A DNA stretch of 64,000 nt. Source: a virus. Positions 1 to 8,013 of the stretch are shown here, piece by piece. Where the stretch lies: the IMG/VR virus record IMGVR_UViG_3300044712_000815, positions 95,265-159,264 of that record. One strand, 5' to 3'. Positions within the stretch are counted from its first letter, which is position 1. Each line of letters starts with the position of its first letter. A model generated the notes under the pieces. It saw nothing but the letters and a program-made list of their open reading frames with translations. It made no database searches and had not been told where the DNA came from. Made by a program: the position numbers and the translations under genes.

Positions 1-1706
1 TTACACCAAAAATGATCAAAATGATTTCGAGGATATCAGGACACAATCCATCAAGGGCAATGTCTGCAAAAGGTACACTTAAATTTAAACTTAAACAAGG
101 TATAAATATTGATCAACTCGTTTCTGGTGGGCAAGTAATAATTTACGATAATACATTAGTAAAAAATAAAACAAATAGTTTATATTATTCAATAAAAATC
201 GGAACAGATAAGAACTATTACCCTCTAACACCAGGTTGTCAATTTTTTGTAAATATTATACAAGGAAAATATGAAACACAAACGTTTACTGGTACAGGTA
301 AATATTCCCAATCATTTCAAGTTTCAGTTAGTAATAATGTAACAATTGATAATTTTGATTATCAGATTACATTAAATGGCATTAATTTAGAAATTAAAGA
401 TCATATTTATGATATGCTAGAAAATGAATATGCTTGTGTTACACGAACTGGGTTTAATGGAGATTTAGATATTTATTTTGGTAATGGCATAAATGGAATT
501 ATACCACCAATTGGTTCTATAATAAAAGTGACATATTTATTATCTAATGGATTAATTGGAAATATTTTAAATAATAAAGTTAATGATTTTTATTTTATAG
601 ATGATATTTATGATAGTGATGGAAATATATTACAACCATCAGCACTTTTTGATATTTTTGTGGAAACTGATATAAAATTTGCAAGTAATGGTGAAAGTGT
701 AGAATACACAAAAAGTGTTGTTCCTTATGTATCAAGAAATTTTGTACTAGCAACACCAGCACAATTTATTTATCATCTAAAAAAATTAAATATGTTTTCT
801 AAAGTCAATGCATTTAATACATTAGATATGGTTAAAATTGATATTGATAGTGATGGAAATTTAGATAATATTAATATTAATGAAATGTATTTGTATTTAA
901 TTCCAAGAATAACAGATTATTATTCAACTGACACTAATTATTTCAATGTTCCATTTTCTGCATTTTTATTAGATCAAGTTGAAAAAGATAGAATCATAAC
1001 ATATCTTAAAAAACAAGGAATATTAAGTATTACATCTACCATTAAAATAATTGATCCAATACCAAAATATTTTATTATAAATTTATTTATTAGAAAATAT
1101 GATGATATTGAAGAAGATAATATTAGAGAACAAGTTATAAATATTTTGTCTGATTATTTTTCAACATATGATAGATATGATCGAGTTATTAAAGCCGATT
1201 TAATAGCTAAATTAAAACAGATTGATGGTATAGATTCACTTAACCTAGAATTTGTTGGTAAAGATAATGAAGATTATCATAGGGATGGTGCATTATTGTC
1301 ATCAACTAAAAAAACTGTAATTGAATCAACTTATGCCACATCATCAAATTCAGTTAATGTATCATCAAATTCATATAGAAATATTGTTTCTACTTCAGGT
1401 TCAACTAACAGTGATAGTAGTGTAATGTTAGCTAATTCGATAACTATTAATGGTAATCCGGCATCGACATCAGTTGGTTCATCAACAATTGTAGCATATG
1501 ATAGCACAAGTCAATATGATGCAACTAAAATGGTTGGAATTGATCCAGTATTGGGTGATATTGTTATCGGAAGTAATGAATTAGTAATTTTAAGAGGTGG
1601 TTGGAATAATAGAAATGGTGTATATTTTAGTGAAGACCCAAAAACTACATCTGGATTAAATACAGTTAATATTATTTGGAAAGGTGTTACACCAAGAAAG
1701 AAATGA
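1..1706 (+). CDS. Baseplate wedge protein, T4 gp6-like (5' end cut by window)
   Basis: Likely a structural subunit of the contractile-tail baseplate wedge, the T4 gp6 / baseplate-J type protein. The frame is open to the window edge, and the first visible residues (ISGHNPSRAMSAKGTLKF) match the part of such proteins that follows a helical N-terminal region, so the true start lies upstream; the ATG at 12 is probably internal. The best family signal is the stretch FGNGINGIIPPIGSIIKVTY followed by GLIGNI, the conserved 'FGdG..G..P..G..I...Y' block. A second landmark is VPYVSRNFVLATPAQF. The C-terminal ~130 residues are Ser/Thr-rich and look like an added beta domain. The next gene overlaps its stop by ATGA. 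Confidence 0.75.
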   Translation, partial: TPKMIKMISRISGHNPSRAMSAKGTLKFKLKQGINIDQLVSGGQVIIYDNTLVKNKTNSLYYSIKIGTDKNYYPLTPGCQFFVNIIQGKYETQTFTGTGKYSQSFQVSVSNNVTIDNFDYQITLNGINLEIKDHIYDMLENEYACVTRTGFNGDLDIYFGNGINGIIPPIGSIIKVTYLLSNGLIGNILNNKVNDFYFIDDIYDSDGNILQPSALFDIFVETDIKFASNGESVEYTKSVVPYVSRNFVLATPAQFIYHLKKLNMFSKVNAFNTLDMVKIDIDSDGNLDNININEMYLYLIPRITDYYSTDTNYFNVPFSAFLLDQVEKDRIITYLKKQGILSITSTIKIIDPIPKYFIINLFIRKYDDIEEDNIREQVINILSDYFSTYDRYDRVIKADLIAKLKQIDGIDSLNLEFVGKDNEDYHRDGALLSSTKKTVIESTYATSSNSVNVSSNSYRNIVSTSGSTNSDSSVMLANSITINGNPASTSVGSSTIVAYDSTSQYDATKMVGIDPVLGDIVIGSNELVILRGGWNNRNGVYFSEDPKTTSGLNTVNIIWKGVTPRKK

Positions 1707-1984
1707 TTATGGAAGATTGGAAAAAAGATGCACCACTAATAAGACCTGAAGAAGAAGGATTAAACTATCCATATTTGCAAAGACTCAGATATAATCCAAA
1801 TTATTATTGTCCCAATGAAGAAGATTTAAATATTGGGGATGTTATTGTTATTGGAACATATAGATCGAGTCGTGATGGATCACCAAATATTGGATGGGTA
1901 GAAACAACAGTAAAAGGATTGCCGTTATGTAACTTTTATAGTGGTTATATAACTTGTATGAAATTGACATATTGTAACATTTGA
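1703..1984 (+). CDS. Small protein coupled to the gp6-like gene
   Basis: 93 residues, family not recognised. The ATG at 1703 overlaps the stop of the preceding baseplate gene (ATGA), so translational coupling is likely; an upstream in-frame ATG at 1676 lies inside that gene and is less likely. The sequence is rich in Pro, Tyr and Asn (RYNPNYYCPNEEDLNIGDV) and reads as a small beta protein with the segment GDVIVIGTYRSSRDG. Its place between two baseplate genes suggests a minor tail or baseplate component (inference). Confidence 0.6.
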   Translation: MIMEDWKKDAPLIRPEEEGLNYPYLQRLRYNPNYYCPNEEDLNIGDVIVIGTYRSSRDGSPNIGWVETTVKGLPLCNFYSGYITCMKLTYCNI

Positions 1985-2026
1985 TCCAATATCAAAATTC
2001 ATAGATAAAAATAATAATTTAAGACC

Positions 2027-2272
2027 TTATTTGGCAAATTTAAATAAACTATAATCAATTGTGTTATCGTATGTCCAACATTCTTTGCCAATATCATATT
2101 TACTATCTAATTCATTATTTTCGGCAGCAGTAATTATTGCACGACATTCTCTATATGTTAAATTGTATTTTTTCTTAATATCATATATTGATAAATAACT
2201 ATTATATGGTATTTTTAGTTGAATCATACAACTAGATAAAAGGAACAATAATACTATCAGTGTTTTTTTCAT
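2027..2272 (-). CDS. Small predicted lipoprotein
   Basis: 81 residues. The N-terminus MKKTLIVLLFLLSSC is a textbook lipoprotein signal peptide: two Lys, a hydrophobic run and a lipobox ending at Cys15. The mature part is about 66 residues with YDIKKKYNLTYRECRAII, a small helical domain. Phage lipoproteins of this size often act at the host envelope, for example in superinfection exclusion, but nothing in the sequence proves that. It runs opposite to the flanking baseplate genes and lies 12 bases downstream of the next minus-strand gene. Confidence 0.6.
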   Translation of the reverse strand: MKKTLIVLLFLLSSCMIQLKIPYNSYLSIYDIKKKYNLTYRECRAIITAAENNELDSKYDIGKECWTYDNTIDYSLFKFAK

Positions 2273-2284
2273 TTTTATGCGTTT

Positions 2285-2566
2285 TTATTTATTTAGAAAT
2301 TCATTAAAAATTTCTACTTTATTATATAATACAAACTTGTGAATATAATACGCTAGTGTCTTATAATTTTTATATTCATAAATATCTTTAATATTATAAT
2401 CAATTAAAAAATTATTATCTACTGCCATCATATAGTTATCATTTTGATCAAACCAATATGTCATTTCATATATTTTATCATTAATTTTCATAGAAAGTAT
2501 AACAGCAACACCATTATTTATTTCTCCAATATAATCTATAATTGATATAAAATTAGAATCTTCCAT
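2285..2566 (-). CDS. Hypothetical protein
   Basis: 93 residues, not recognised. Acidic and aromatic-rich with alternating short strands (NGVAVILSMKINDKIYEMTYWF) and a C-terminal helix. It forms a two-gene minus-strand unit with the small lipoprotein gene, embedded among plus-strand structural genes, which suggests a later insertion into the morphogenesis block. Confidence 0.5.
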   Translation of the reverse strand: MEDSNFISIIDYIGEINNGVAVILSMKINDKIYEMTYWFDQNDNYMMAVDNNFLIDYNIKDIYEYKNYKTLAYYIHKFVLYNKVEIFNEFLNK

Positions 2567-2586
2567 TAGGGAAAAATATTTTTTAA

Positions 2587-2600
2587 TATATATATAAATA
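2587..2600 (+). promoter_or_regulatory. TATATATA box, possible phage late promoter
   Basis: A TATATATAAATA stretch lies immediately before the start at 2605. Similar boxes occur 10-35 bases before several other genes in this window. The resemblance to the T4 late promoter (TATAAATA) is suggestive, but the background is so AT-rich that statistical testing is needed. Confidence 0.3.
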
Positions 2601-2604
2601 AAAT

Positions 2605-3003
2605 ATGGTTACTATGGTAGATATAGATAAATATGAAGAACAATTGTGGAATAGAATGACTCCACTTATATCATATCACGATTTACTTAAAATGAAAAAT
2701 GTTAAACATTGTGTATTATGCTTAGATCGTGATGGCGTTTGGAAACGATTAGAATTAAAATGGGCGTTAGCTTTTTTCGAAAATATTAATGATAATAAGA
2801 AAGCGGATAAAATTAAAAATATAATGAAAAAACATTATATCGCTGATGATAAAATACAAAAAAAATTAAATATAGAATTAAAAAAATATCACAAAAAATC
2901 ACCAGAAATACAAAAGGGCTTCTTTCAAACCTCCTACGATAAGGATGAAAAAGGCATGTTGTATGTGTATTGGGATCATCAAATTAAAATATATGTGAAA
3001 TGA
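2605..3003 (+). CDS. Hypothetical protein upstream of gp25-like gene
   Basis: 132 residues, not recognised. The N-terminal half is helical with an LxCLDRDGVWKRLELKWALAFF segment; the C-terminal half is Lys-rich and ends in an aromatic strand (GMLYVYWDHQIKIYVK). An ATG at 2614 is an equally possible start. The gene ends one base before the gp25-like gene, so the two are probably cotranscribed; a tail or baseplate role is inferred from position only. Confidence 0.6.
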   Translation: MVTMVDIDKYEEQLWNRMTPLISYHDLLKMKNVKHCVLCLDRDGVWKRLELKWALAFFENINDNKKADKIKNIMKKHYIADDKIQKKLNIELKKYHKKSPEIQKGFFQTSYDKDEKGMLYVYWDHQIKIYVK

Positions 3004-3004
3004 T

Positions 3005-3376
3005 ATGGCATTAAGAGATGTAAAAGATTTGGTCATTAGATATGATGGTCATCCTAAATATGAAAAAAATAGAATTGTTGAAGATGATGAAATTGAAGTC
3101 ATTGTTCAAAAGTTAGAAATGATATTATTTACCAATAAAGGTGAAGTGTTAGGTGACATCGAAATAGGTTGTAATTTAGAATATTATTTGTGGAAAACAC
3201 GAGTTACAACCGGAACATTAAAAAGCAAAGTAGAAGAACAAATTGCAAATTATATTCCAGAATTATCAGCATTAGGATATTTATTTAATATAGACCTTTA
3301 TGAAGGTACATTAAGAGATATTCTATATTTAAATTTTGTGATAAAAGGATATAATGTTCAATTTATTTTCGAATAA
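3005..3376 (+). CDS. Baseplate wedge protein, T4 gp25 / GPW family
   Basis: 123 residues, the usual size for T4 gp25, a small wedge protein with a lysozyme-like fold that helps start sheath assembly. The diagnostic stretch is MILFTNKGEVLGDIEIGCNL followed by an aromatic LEYYLW and then a helix (TLKSKVEEQIANYIPEL), matching the W/gp25 pattern of 'll.T..GE.......G..l...l' plus a C-terminal helix and strand. It follows the upstream gene by one base and precedes the terminase by 15 bases, a compact structural operon. Confidence 0.75.
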   Translation: MALRDVKDLVIRYDGHPKYEKNRIVEDDEIEVIVQKLEMILFTNKGEVLGDIEIGCNLEYYLWKTRVTTGTLKSKVEEQIANYIPELSALGYLFNIDLYEGTLRDILYLNFVIKGYNVQFIFE

Positions 3377-3391
3377 AAATTAAAAAATTGT

Positions 3392-3925
3392 ATGGCAGAA
3401 AAACAACCAGAAAAAAAAGAAAAAGTAGAAGAATTTATATTAACAACGGAATTAATAAAAGAAATAGAAGAAAAAGAAAATTTAGGAAAAATTTTAAAAC
3501 GATATGAAAAATTGTGGTTTTCAAATTTAAGGGGAATTCGAAAATCAAATTTAACATTTGCTATGACAGATGATGAATGGTTAGAATATATCAAATGTAA
3601 AATAAATATTCATTATTTCGCTGAAAATTATTGCCAAATTAAACGAGAAGATGGTACAATCGGACCAATGAAACTTCGAGATTATCAAAAAGATATTATT
3701 GATCTATATACTAAAAATCCACGAAGCATATTAATGGCATCAAGACAAACTGGAAAATGCAACTATTTCAATATCAACGTGTTAGTTAAAAATAATAATG
3801 GACAAGAATATAATATTTGTGTTGGGGAACTATATTATACTGAATTAAAGAAAGATAGAAAATTAACAATTTTAGAAAATTTAAAAATATTTTTATATAG
3901 AATATTAAATAAATTAGATAATTAA
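3392..3925 (+). CDS. Large terminase, N-terminal extein fused to split-intein N half
   Basis: 177 residues. Residues 1-122 are the start of a gp17-like packaging ATPase: YCQIKREDGTIGPMKLRDYQ is the adenine-binding Q-motif region, and SILMASRQTGK (112-122) is the Walker A loop cut exactly after its Lys. Residue 123 is Cys, the first residue of an intein; CNYFNINVLVKNNNGQEYNI fits intein block A. The 55-residue intein half ends in a hydrophobic helix (TILENLKIFLYRILNKL). The rest of Walker A (Thr) and of the terminase is encoded at 5400-7133. Protein trans-splicing would rebuild a terminase of about 699 residues. The normal stop and the intervening endonuclease gene argue against a sequencing error. 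Confidence 0.85.
   Translation: MAEKQPEKKEKVEEFILTTELIKEIEEKENLGKILKRYEKLWFSNLRGIRKSNLTFAMTDDEWLEYIKCKINIHYFAENYCQIKREDGTIGPMKLRDYQKDIIDLYTKNPRSILMASRQTGKCNYFNINVLVKNNNGQEYNICVGELYYTELKKDRKLTILENLKIFLYRILNKLDN
3758..3922 (+). other. Split intein, N-terminal half (IntN)
   Basis: Codes 55 intein residues beginning with the nucleophile Cys (TGC at 3758-3760) straight after the Walker A Lys codon. Only block A is present here; block B lies in the other half, so the split point is far upstream of that of most known split inteins. This layout resembles the short-IntN terminase inteins of the AceL-TerL type. Confidence 0.8.
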
Positions 3926-3986
3926 TTCTCTTTCCGCTTTGGCGAAAAGCCATAAAAAATAATTAATATATAGAAATAAAAATATT

Positions 3987-4946
3987 ATGGAAGAAGATTA
4001 TATAGAATGTAAAATTTGTGGATTTAAATCAAAAAGAATTTATGGTCGTCATTTGAAATCACATGGATTAACATCAAAAGAATATAAGGAAATGTATCCA
4101 GATGCATTGTTATATGCAGATTGTGATTATAAAAACACATCTAAAAATAGTGGATTGCATATGAAAACTGAAAAATATAAAAAAATATTTTCTGAAAAAA
4201 TAAAAGGTGAAAAAAACCCAAATCATAAATCTAATACAACAATAGAAAAACGACAAAAATGTTCACCATTTTCTAAAGAATTTAAAAATTATTCAGATGA
4301 TAAAGAACGAACAGTATTTATAAAAAATATATGTAATAATAAATCATATCAAGTAAGATTAAATTATTGGTTAAATAAAGGATTTAATGAAATTGATGCT
4401 GAATTAAAATTGAAAGAAAGACAATCCACATTTTCATTAGATATATGTATTAATAAATATGGTGATGAAAAAGGAACCGAAATATATAATAGTAGACAAC
4501 AAAAATGGCAAAAATCTTTAGTGGAAAATGGCAACTTGAAATGTGGATATTCTATGATATCGCAAGAATTGTTTTTTATTATATTAGAAAAATATAAATT
4601 TGAAAATAGAAAAAAAATATATTTTGCAACAAAAAACCAAGAATATTTTATTTGTAAAGGAAAAAGTGAATTTTATCAATTTGATTTTGTTGATTTGGAA
4701 AATAAAAAAATAATAGAATATAATGGTGATAAATATCATGCAAATCCAAAATTGTATGAAGCTACTGATCATCCCCACCCATTCAGAAAATGGATAACTG
4801 CACAAGAAATTTGGGATAAAGACAAACGAAAAGAATTAGTTGCGAATGATGAAGGATTTCAAGTTTTAACAATTTGGGATTCTGAATATAAAAAAAATAA
4901 ACAAGCTACATTAGAAAAATGCTTAATATTTTTAGATAAAAAATAA
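3987..4946 (+). CDS. Free-standing homing endonuclease, Vsr-like (EDxHD) type
   Basis: 319 residues, in the gap between the two split-intein halves. The N-terminus ECKICGFKSKRIYGRHLKSH is a CxxC...HxxxH zinc-finger-like module of the MucR type followed by LTSKEYKEMYP. A Lys/Asn-rich middle (GEKNPNH) resembles a NUMOD DNA-binding motif. The C-terminal ~100 residues look like a Vsr/PD-(D/E)XK nuclease: FDFVDLENKKIIEYNGDKYH, then IWDKDKRKELVANDEGF and VLTIWDSEY. Stand-alone nucleases of this family are known between halves of fractured, split-intein genes, where they are thought to spread the whole interrupted allele. It starts 61 bases after the IntN stop and ends 9 bases before the IntC gene. 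Confidence 0.8.
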   Translation: MEEDYIECKICGFKSKRIYGRHLKSHGLTSKEYKEMYPDALLYADCDYKNTSKNSGLHMKTEKYKKIFSEKIKGEKNPNHKSNTTIEKRQKCSPFSKEFKNYSDDKERTVFIKNICNNKSYQVRLNYWLNKGFNEIDAELKLKERQSTFSLDICINKYGDEKGTEIYNSRQQKWQKSLVENGNLKCGYSMISQELFFIILEKYKFENRKKIYFATKNQEYFICKGKSEFYQFDFVDLENKKIIEYNGDKYHANPKLYEATDHPHPFRKWITAQEIWDKDKRKELVANDEGFQVLTIWDSEYKKNKQATLEKCLIFLDKK

Positions 4947-4955
4947 TTTATTTAT

Positions 4956-5399
4956 ATGTTAAAAAACTATTTGAAAAATATAATATACTTCTTAATTCAA
5001 TTAATAGAAAAATATGAATTTAGACATTTCGATCCTAATGAAGATGATATAATGAAAAAATTTGTAAATACTATATTTTTAGAAAATGAAATATTAGTTG
5101 AAACTGATTATGGATTCGTTCCTGTGACAGAACTAAATATTACTCAACCATTTCAACGATATAAATTAGAATTAGAAAATGGAATATGGTTTGAAGGTGC
5201 TGACACACATACAATATTTACTAAAGATCATATTCAAAAAGCATTAATAGATTTAACAACAGATGATTTTGTTATAACTAAGTATGGATTAAGCAAAGTT
5301 AAATTAATAAAAAAAATGTACGGAAAGGTTAGTATGTTTGATTTATCCATCAATACACCTGAAATGAGTTATTATACAAATGATATATTGAGTCACAAC
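4956..5399 (+). other. Split intein, C-terminal half (IntC)
   Basis: Encodes 148 residues ending SHN, with the extein resuming at ACA (Thr) at 5400-5402. The segment DLSINTPEMSYYTNDILSHN has the spacing of intein blocks F and G. It also carries block B, unlike the C halves of canonical split inteins. Confidence 0.8.
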
Positions 5400-7133
5400 A
5401 CAGTGAGTGCTGCCATTGTTATTTTACATTTTGTTTTATTTAATGATGATAAGGGTTGTATGATCGTAGCAAATAAAGGTAAAACTGTAAAAGAAATTAT
5501 TAGAAAAATTAAAGATATTTATAAATTATTACCATTTTTCTTAAAAAAAGGTGTTGTAAACTGGAATGAAACTCAAATTGCATTTGAAAATAATTCTCGT
5601 ATCCAAACAGAAAACAGAACAAAAGACCCATCAATTGGTTTTACAATTGACCTACTATATCTTGATGAATTTGCACATATTCCAGATAATTTTATAAGGG
5701 AATATTATGGTGCGATAGTACCTGTTGTATCTTCTATATCCAATTCTAGGATAATAATAACATCAACCCCGTGTGGATATAATATGTTTTGGGAACTGAT
5801 AACTGCGGCAGAATTGCCTGATGATGATCCAAATAAAAGTCCATATAAAGCGATGCGAGTTCTTTGGACACAAGTACCTGGACGAGAAGATACAAATATA
5901 AAAATTATAGATGCTAAATTAAAGAAATTTAGTATATCTAAATCTCAAGTATTAAAGGATATAAGGGAAAAATATGATATAACATTATATAAAAAACACG
6001 TTGGGGATGACATTATAGATTGTGTTAAGTATGATGTAAAAGATGAAAAAACATATATTGATAATATACGAAAAATTAGAATAAATGGAATTCCTCTTCC
6101 TGAATTGGCAATAATTAACAATTGGCAAGAAGAAGAAACAAAATTGTTGGGTTCACCTGAAATTTTTGATCAGGAATATGGATTACATTTTGTGACAGGT
6201 GATAAAATTTTATTTGGTAAAGAAATAATAGATTTATTAAAAAGTCAACAAACACAATTTGATTATATGGAACTACCCGCATTTGGAAAATTGCCATTTC
6301 CATATGATTCTATGAAATGGATAAGAAATTTGAATCTTTTTAATCCACTTAAAGTAAAAGATTATTATATATTGATATCTATTGATTTGGCTGAAGGATT
6401 AGCAAAAGATTATTCGGTTATAAATATATTTAGATTGATGTTAAGAGATAAAGAAGAAATTGAAAAGTACAAATATGAAAATTTGTATGATTTATTTAAA
6501 CTTGAACAAATTGGATTATATCGTAATAATGTATATTCAATTAAGGAAATTGCACATATACTATATTGTATAGCATTTGAATTATTTGATCCAGAAAAAA
6601 TTAAAGTTAATTTAGAATATAATATGTTTGGTGGTGAATTTTTAACCCAATTACCACAAGTATTTAATGGTGAAAATAATTATTCAAATTCAATATTTTT
6701 AAGATATAAACATAATCGAGAAGATGTTGGTGCAAGAATAGGCTTGAAATTAAACAAAGATAAACATTTGATTATAGATAAAGAATTTCAACAAGCTATT
6801 AAGCAAAGAAAAATGATACTACATCATGAACTAAATATAAAAGAAATTACAACATTCAGCAAACACGAAACAGCAGCAGGTAATGTAACTTATAGGGCAG
6901 AAAGTGGTAATGATGATGTCGTTATGACTACAATAACATTATCTTGTTGTTTTGATAATATTGGTTATAAAAATCTTATTGATATGTATGTTAATTGTAA
7001 TTTACAAGGTGATGTGTTAAGATATATAGAAACAATCACAAATAAATCTAATAATGCTGAAAATATGATTGGTGCATATAATAGAATATATCGAAGAAGA
7101 CCAGAAATGTATAATTCTAGATATCCTAGATAA
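4956..7133 (+). CDS. Large terminase, split-intein C half fused to C-terminal extein
   Basis: 725 residues. Residues 1-148 are the intein C half: the block-B-like GADTHTIFTKDHI (about 81-93), the block F region MFDLSINTPEMSYY (127-140), and TNDILSHN ending in the catalytic His-Asn at 147-148. Residue 149 is Thr, which serves as the +1 nucleophile and as the missing Thr of Walker A. The extein (149-725) has Walker B (LLYLDEFAHIP), a coupling motif (IITSTPCG) and the RNase H-like packaging nuclease (LISIDLAEGLAKDYSVINIF, then NLEYNMFGGEF, then GNDDVVMT). A later start at Met33 (5052) would remove a hydrophobic extension and give a more standard IntC. The gene overlaps the convergent gene by 8 bases. 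Confidence 0.85.
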   Translation: MLKNYLKNIIYFLIQLIEKYEFRHFDPNEDDIMKKFVNTIFLENEILVETDYGFVPVTELNITQPFQRYKLELENGIWFEGADTHTIFTKDHIQKALIDLTTDDFVITKYGLSKVKLIKKMYGKVSMFDLSINTPEMSYYTNDILSHNTVSAAIVILHFVLFNDDKGCMIVANKGKTVKEIIRKIKDIYKLLPFFLKKGVVNWNETQIAFENNSRIQTENRTKDPSIGFTIDLLYLDEFAHIPDNFIREYYGAIVPVVSSISNSRIIITSTPCGYNMFWELITAAELPDDDPNKSPYKAMRVLWTQVPGREDTNIKIIDAKLKKFSISKSQVLKDIREKYDITLYKKHVGDDIIDCVKYDVKDEKTYIDNIRKIRINGIPLPELAIINNWQEEETKLLGSPEIFDQEYGLHFVTGDKILFGKEIIDLLKSQQTQFDYMELPAFGKLPFPYDSMKWIRNLNLFNPLKVKDYYILISIDLAEGLAKDYSVINIFRLMLRDKEEIEKYKYENLYDLFKLEQIGLYRNNVYSIKEIAHILYCIAFELFDPEKIKVNLEYNMFGGEFLTQLPQVFNGENNYSNSIFLRYKHNREDVGARIGLKLNKDKHLIIDKEFQQAIKQRKMILHHELNIKEITTFSKHETAAGNVTYRAESGNDDVVMTTITLSCCFDNIGYKNLIDMYVNCNLQGDVLRYIETITNKSNNAENMIGAYNRIYRRRPEMYNSRYPR

Positions 7134-7527
7134 TTATTTTTTTAAATTTCAAATTATATTTGTCGATATTTTTATTATAATTATTAATTTCTTTTTTTCT
7201 AGTTTCATCATCAAGTAACCAATAATTGTTACGTGATGATGGACCATGGAGATAGAAATTGTTTGATAGTTTTTTACATACCATTGCACAAACCTTTGAA
7301 TCAATTTTCGTTTTAATTGATAGTTCATATGATTTTTTTAATTTTATTTGTATTTGTTTTTCAATATTATTTGGAATATCCCAATTATTATATGGTGAAA
7401 CTATTACAAATCTTGAATAAGAATTATCTTTTTCTTTGTGAATTATTCGAGAATTGTTCAATAATTCTAATATTGATGTTTTTATATTATCAAGGTCTAT
7501 CGTTAAATTTTCTATATAAGTATTCAT
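7126..7527 (-). CDS. Hypothetical protein
   Basis: 133 residues, not recognised. Lys/Asn-rich, mostly helical, with SRFVIVSPYNNWDIPNNIEK in the middle and a basic C-terminus. It follows the RHH gene at 7533-7688 by 5 bases, so the two form a minus-strand pair, and it converges on the terminase gene with an 8-base overlap. Confidence 0.5.
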   Translation of the reverse strand: MNTYIENLTIDLDNIKTSILELLNNSRIIHKEKDNSYSRFVIVSPYNNWDIPNNIEKQIQIKLKKSYELSIKTKIDSKVCAMVCKKLSNNFYLHGPSSRNNYWLLDDETRKKEINNYNKNIDKYNLKFKKIII

Positions 7528-7532
7528 AATAT

Positions 7533-7688
7533 TTATTTTAATTTTTCTTTTATAATCTTTTCAATGTGTTCAGAATAATTTTCTATTCCATTATCCGAAC
7601 AGTATTTGACCCACAATTCATAAACATCCGGATCAATTGAAAATGACACCTTCTTTCTCTTCTTTTCATCTGAAATTTTTCTTCGCAT
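7533..7688 (-). CDS. Ribbon-helix-helix DNA-binding protein
   Basis: 51 residues read directly from the minus strand. The strand KKVSFSIDPDVYELWVKYC followed by two helices (NYSEHIEKIIKEKLK) is the classic RHH (Arc/MetJ/CopG) layout with a basic N-terminus (MRRKISDEKKRKK). Such proteins act as dimers on operator DNA. It diverges from a second RHH gene across a 148-base spacer that contains an inverted repeat. Confidence 0.6.
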   Translation of the reverse strand: MRRKISDEKKRKKVSFSIDPDVYELWVKYCSDNGIENYSEHIEKIIKEKLK

Positions 7689-7747
7689 AGCTTTTTTTAT
7701 TGTTATATAAAAAATTTTTAAAAAAGTTTTTTTTTATTAATTTATTG

Positions 7748-7767
7748 AACACTAACATCTTAGTGTT
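7748..7767. promoter_or_regulatory. Inverted repeat between divergent RHH genes
   Basis: AACACTAA and TTAGTGTT form a perfect 8-base inverted repeat around CATC, in the spacer between two divergently transcribed RHH genes. It could be the operator of one or both repressors. A T-run follows on the plus strand, so a terminator is an alternative reading. Confidence 0.4.
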
Positions 7768-7836
7768 TTTTCACTATAAAAATGGTATTTTTTGACTTTT
7801 TTATATTTATATATAATAAAAAAACAAATAAAAGTT

Positions 7837-8013
7837 ATGAAAGATGTAAATAAAAAAATCGTAGTGTCAATTTCATTAGAACCAGAACTATTGAAACTTG
7901 TGAATGATACAGTTTCAAATAGATCGAAATTCCTGGAAAATTGTATCATATCAGAATTATGCAAATCCGAAGATATCAAATCTGAACTAAAAAAGAAATT
8001 TATTATTTTATGA
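7837..8013 (+). CDS. Ribbon-helix-helix regulator coupled to a homing endonuclease
   Basis: 58 residues: KKIVVSISLEPELLKLVNDT then NRSKFLENCIISEL, a beta strand plus two helices with the typical strand pattern and Pro turn. The start at 7837 is preferred over the in-frame upstream ATG at 7792, because the RHH strand then begins near residue 7. Its stop overlaps the start of the GIY-YIG gene (ATGA at 8010-8013), so the repressor and nuclease are translationally coupled. A TATATATAA box lies about 20 bases upstream. Confidence 0.65.
   Translation: MKDVNKKIVVSISLEPELLKLVNDTVSNRSKFLENCIISELCKSEDIKSELKKKFIIL

Noticed and set aside
3926-3986. GCTTT/AAAGC hairpin after the IntN stop considered as a terminator
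   Set aside because: The stem is only 5 bp with no T run; the three genes could well be cotranscribed.
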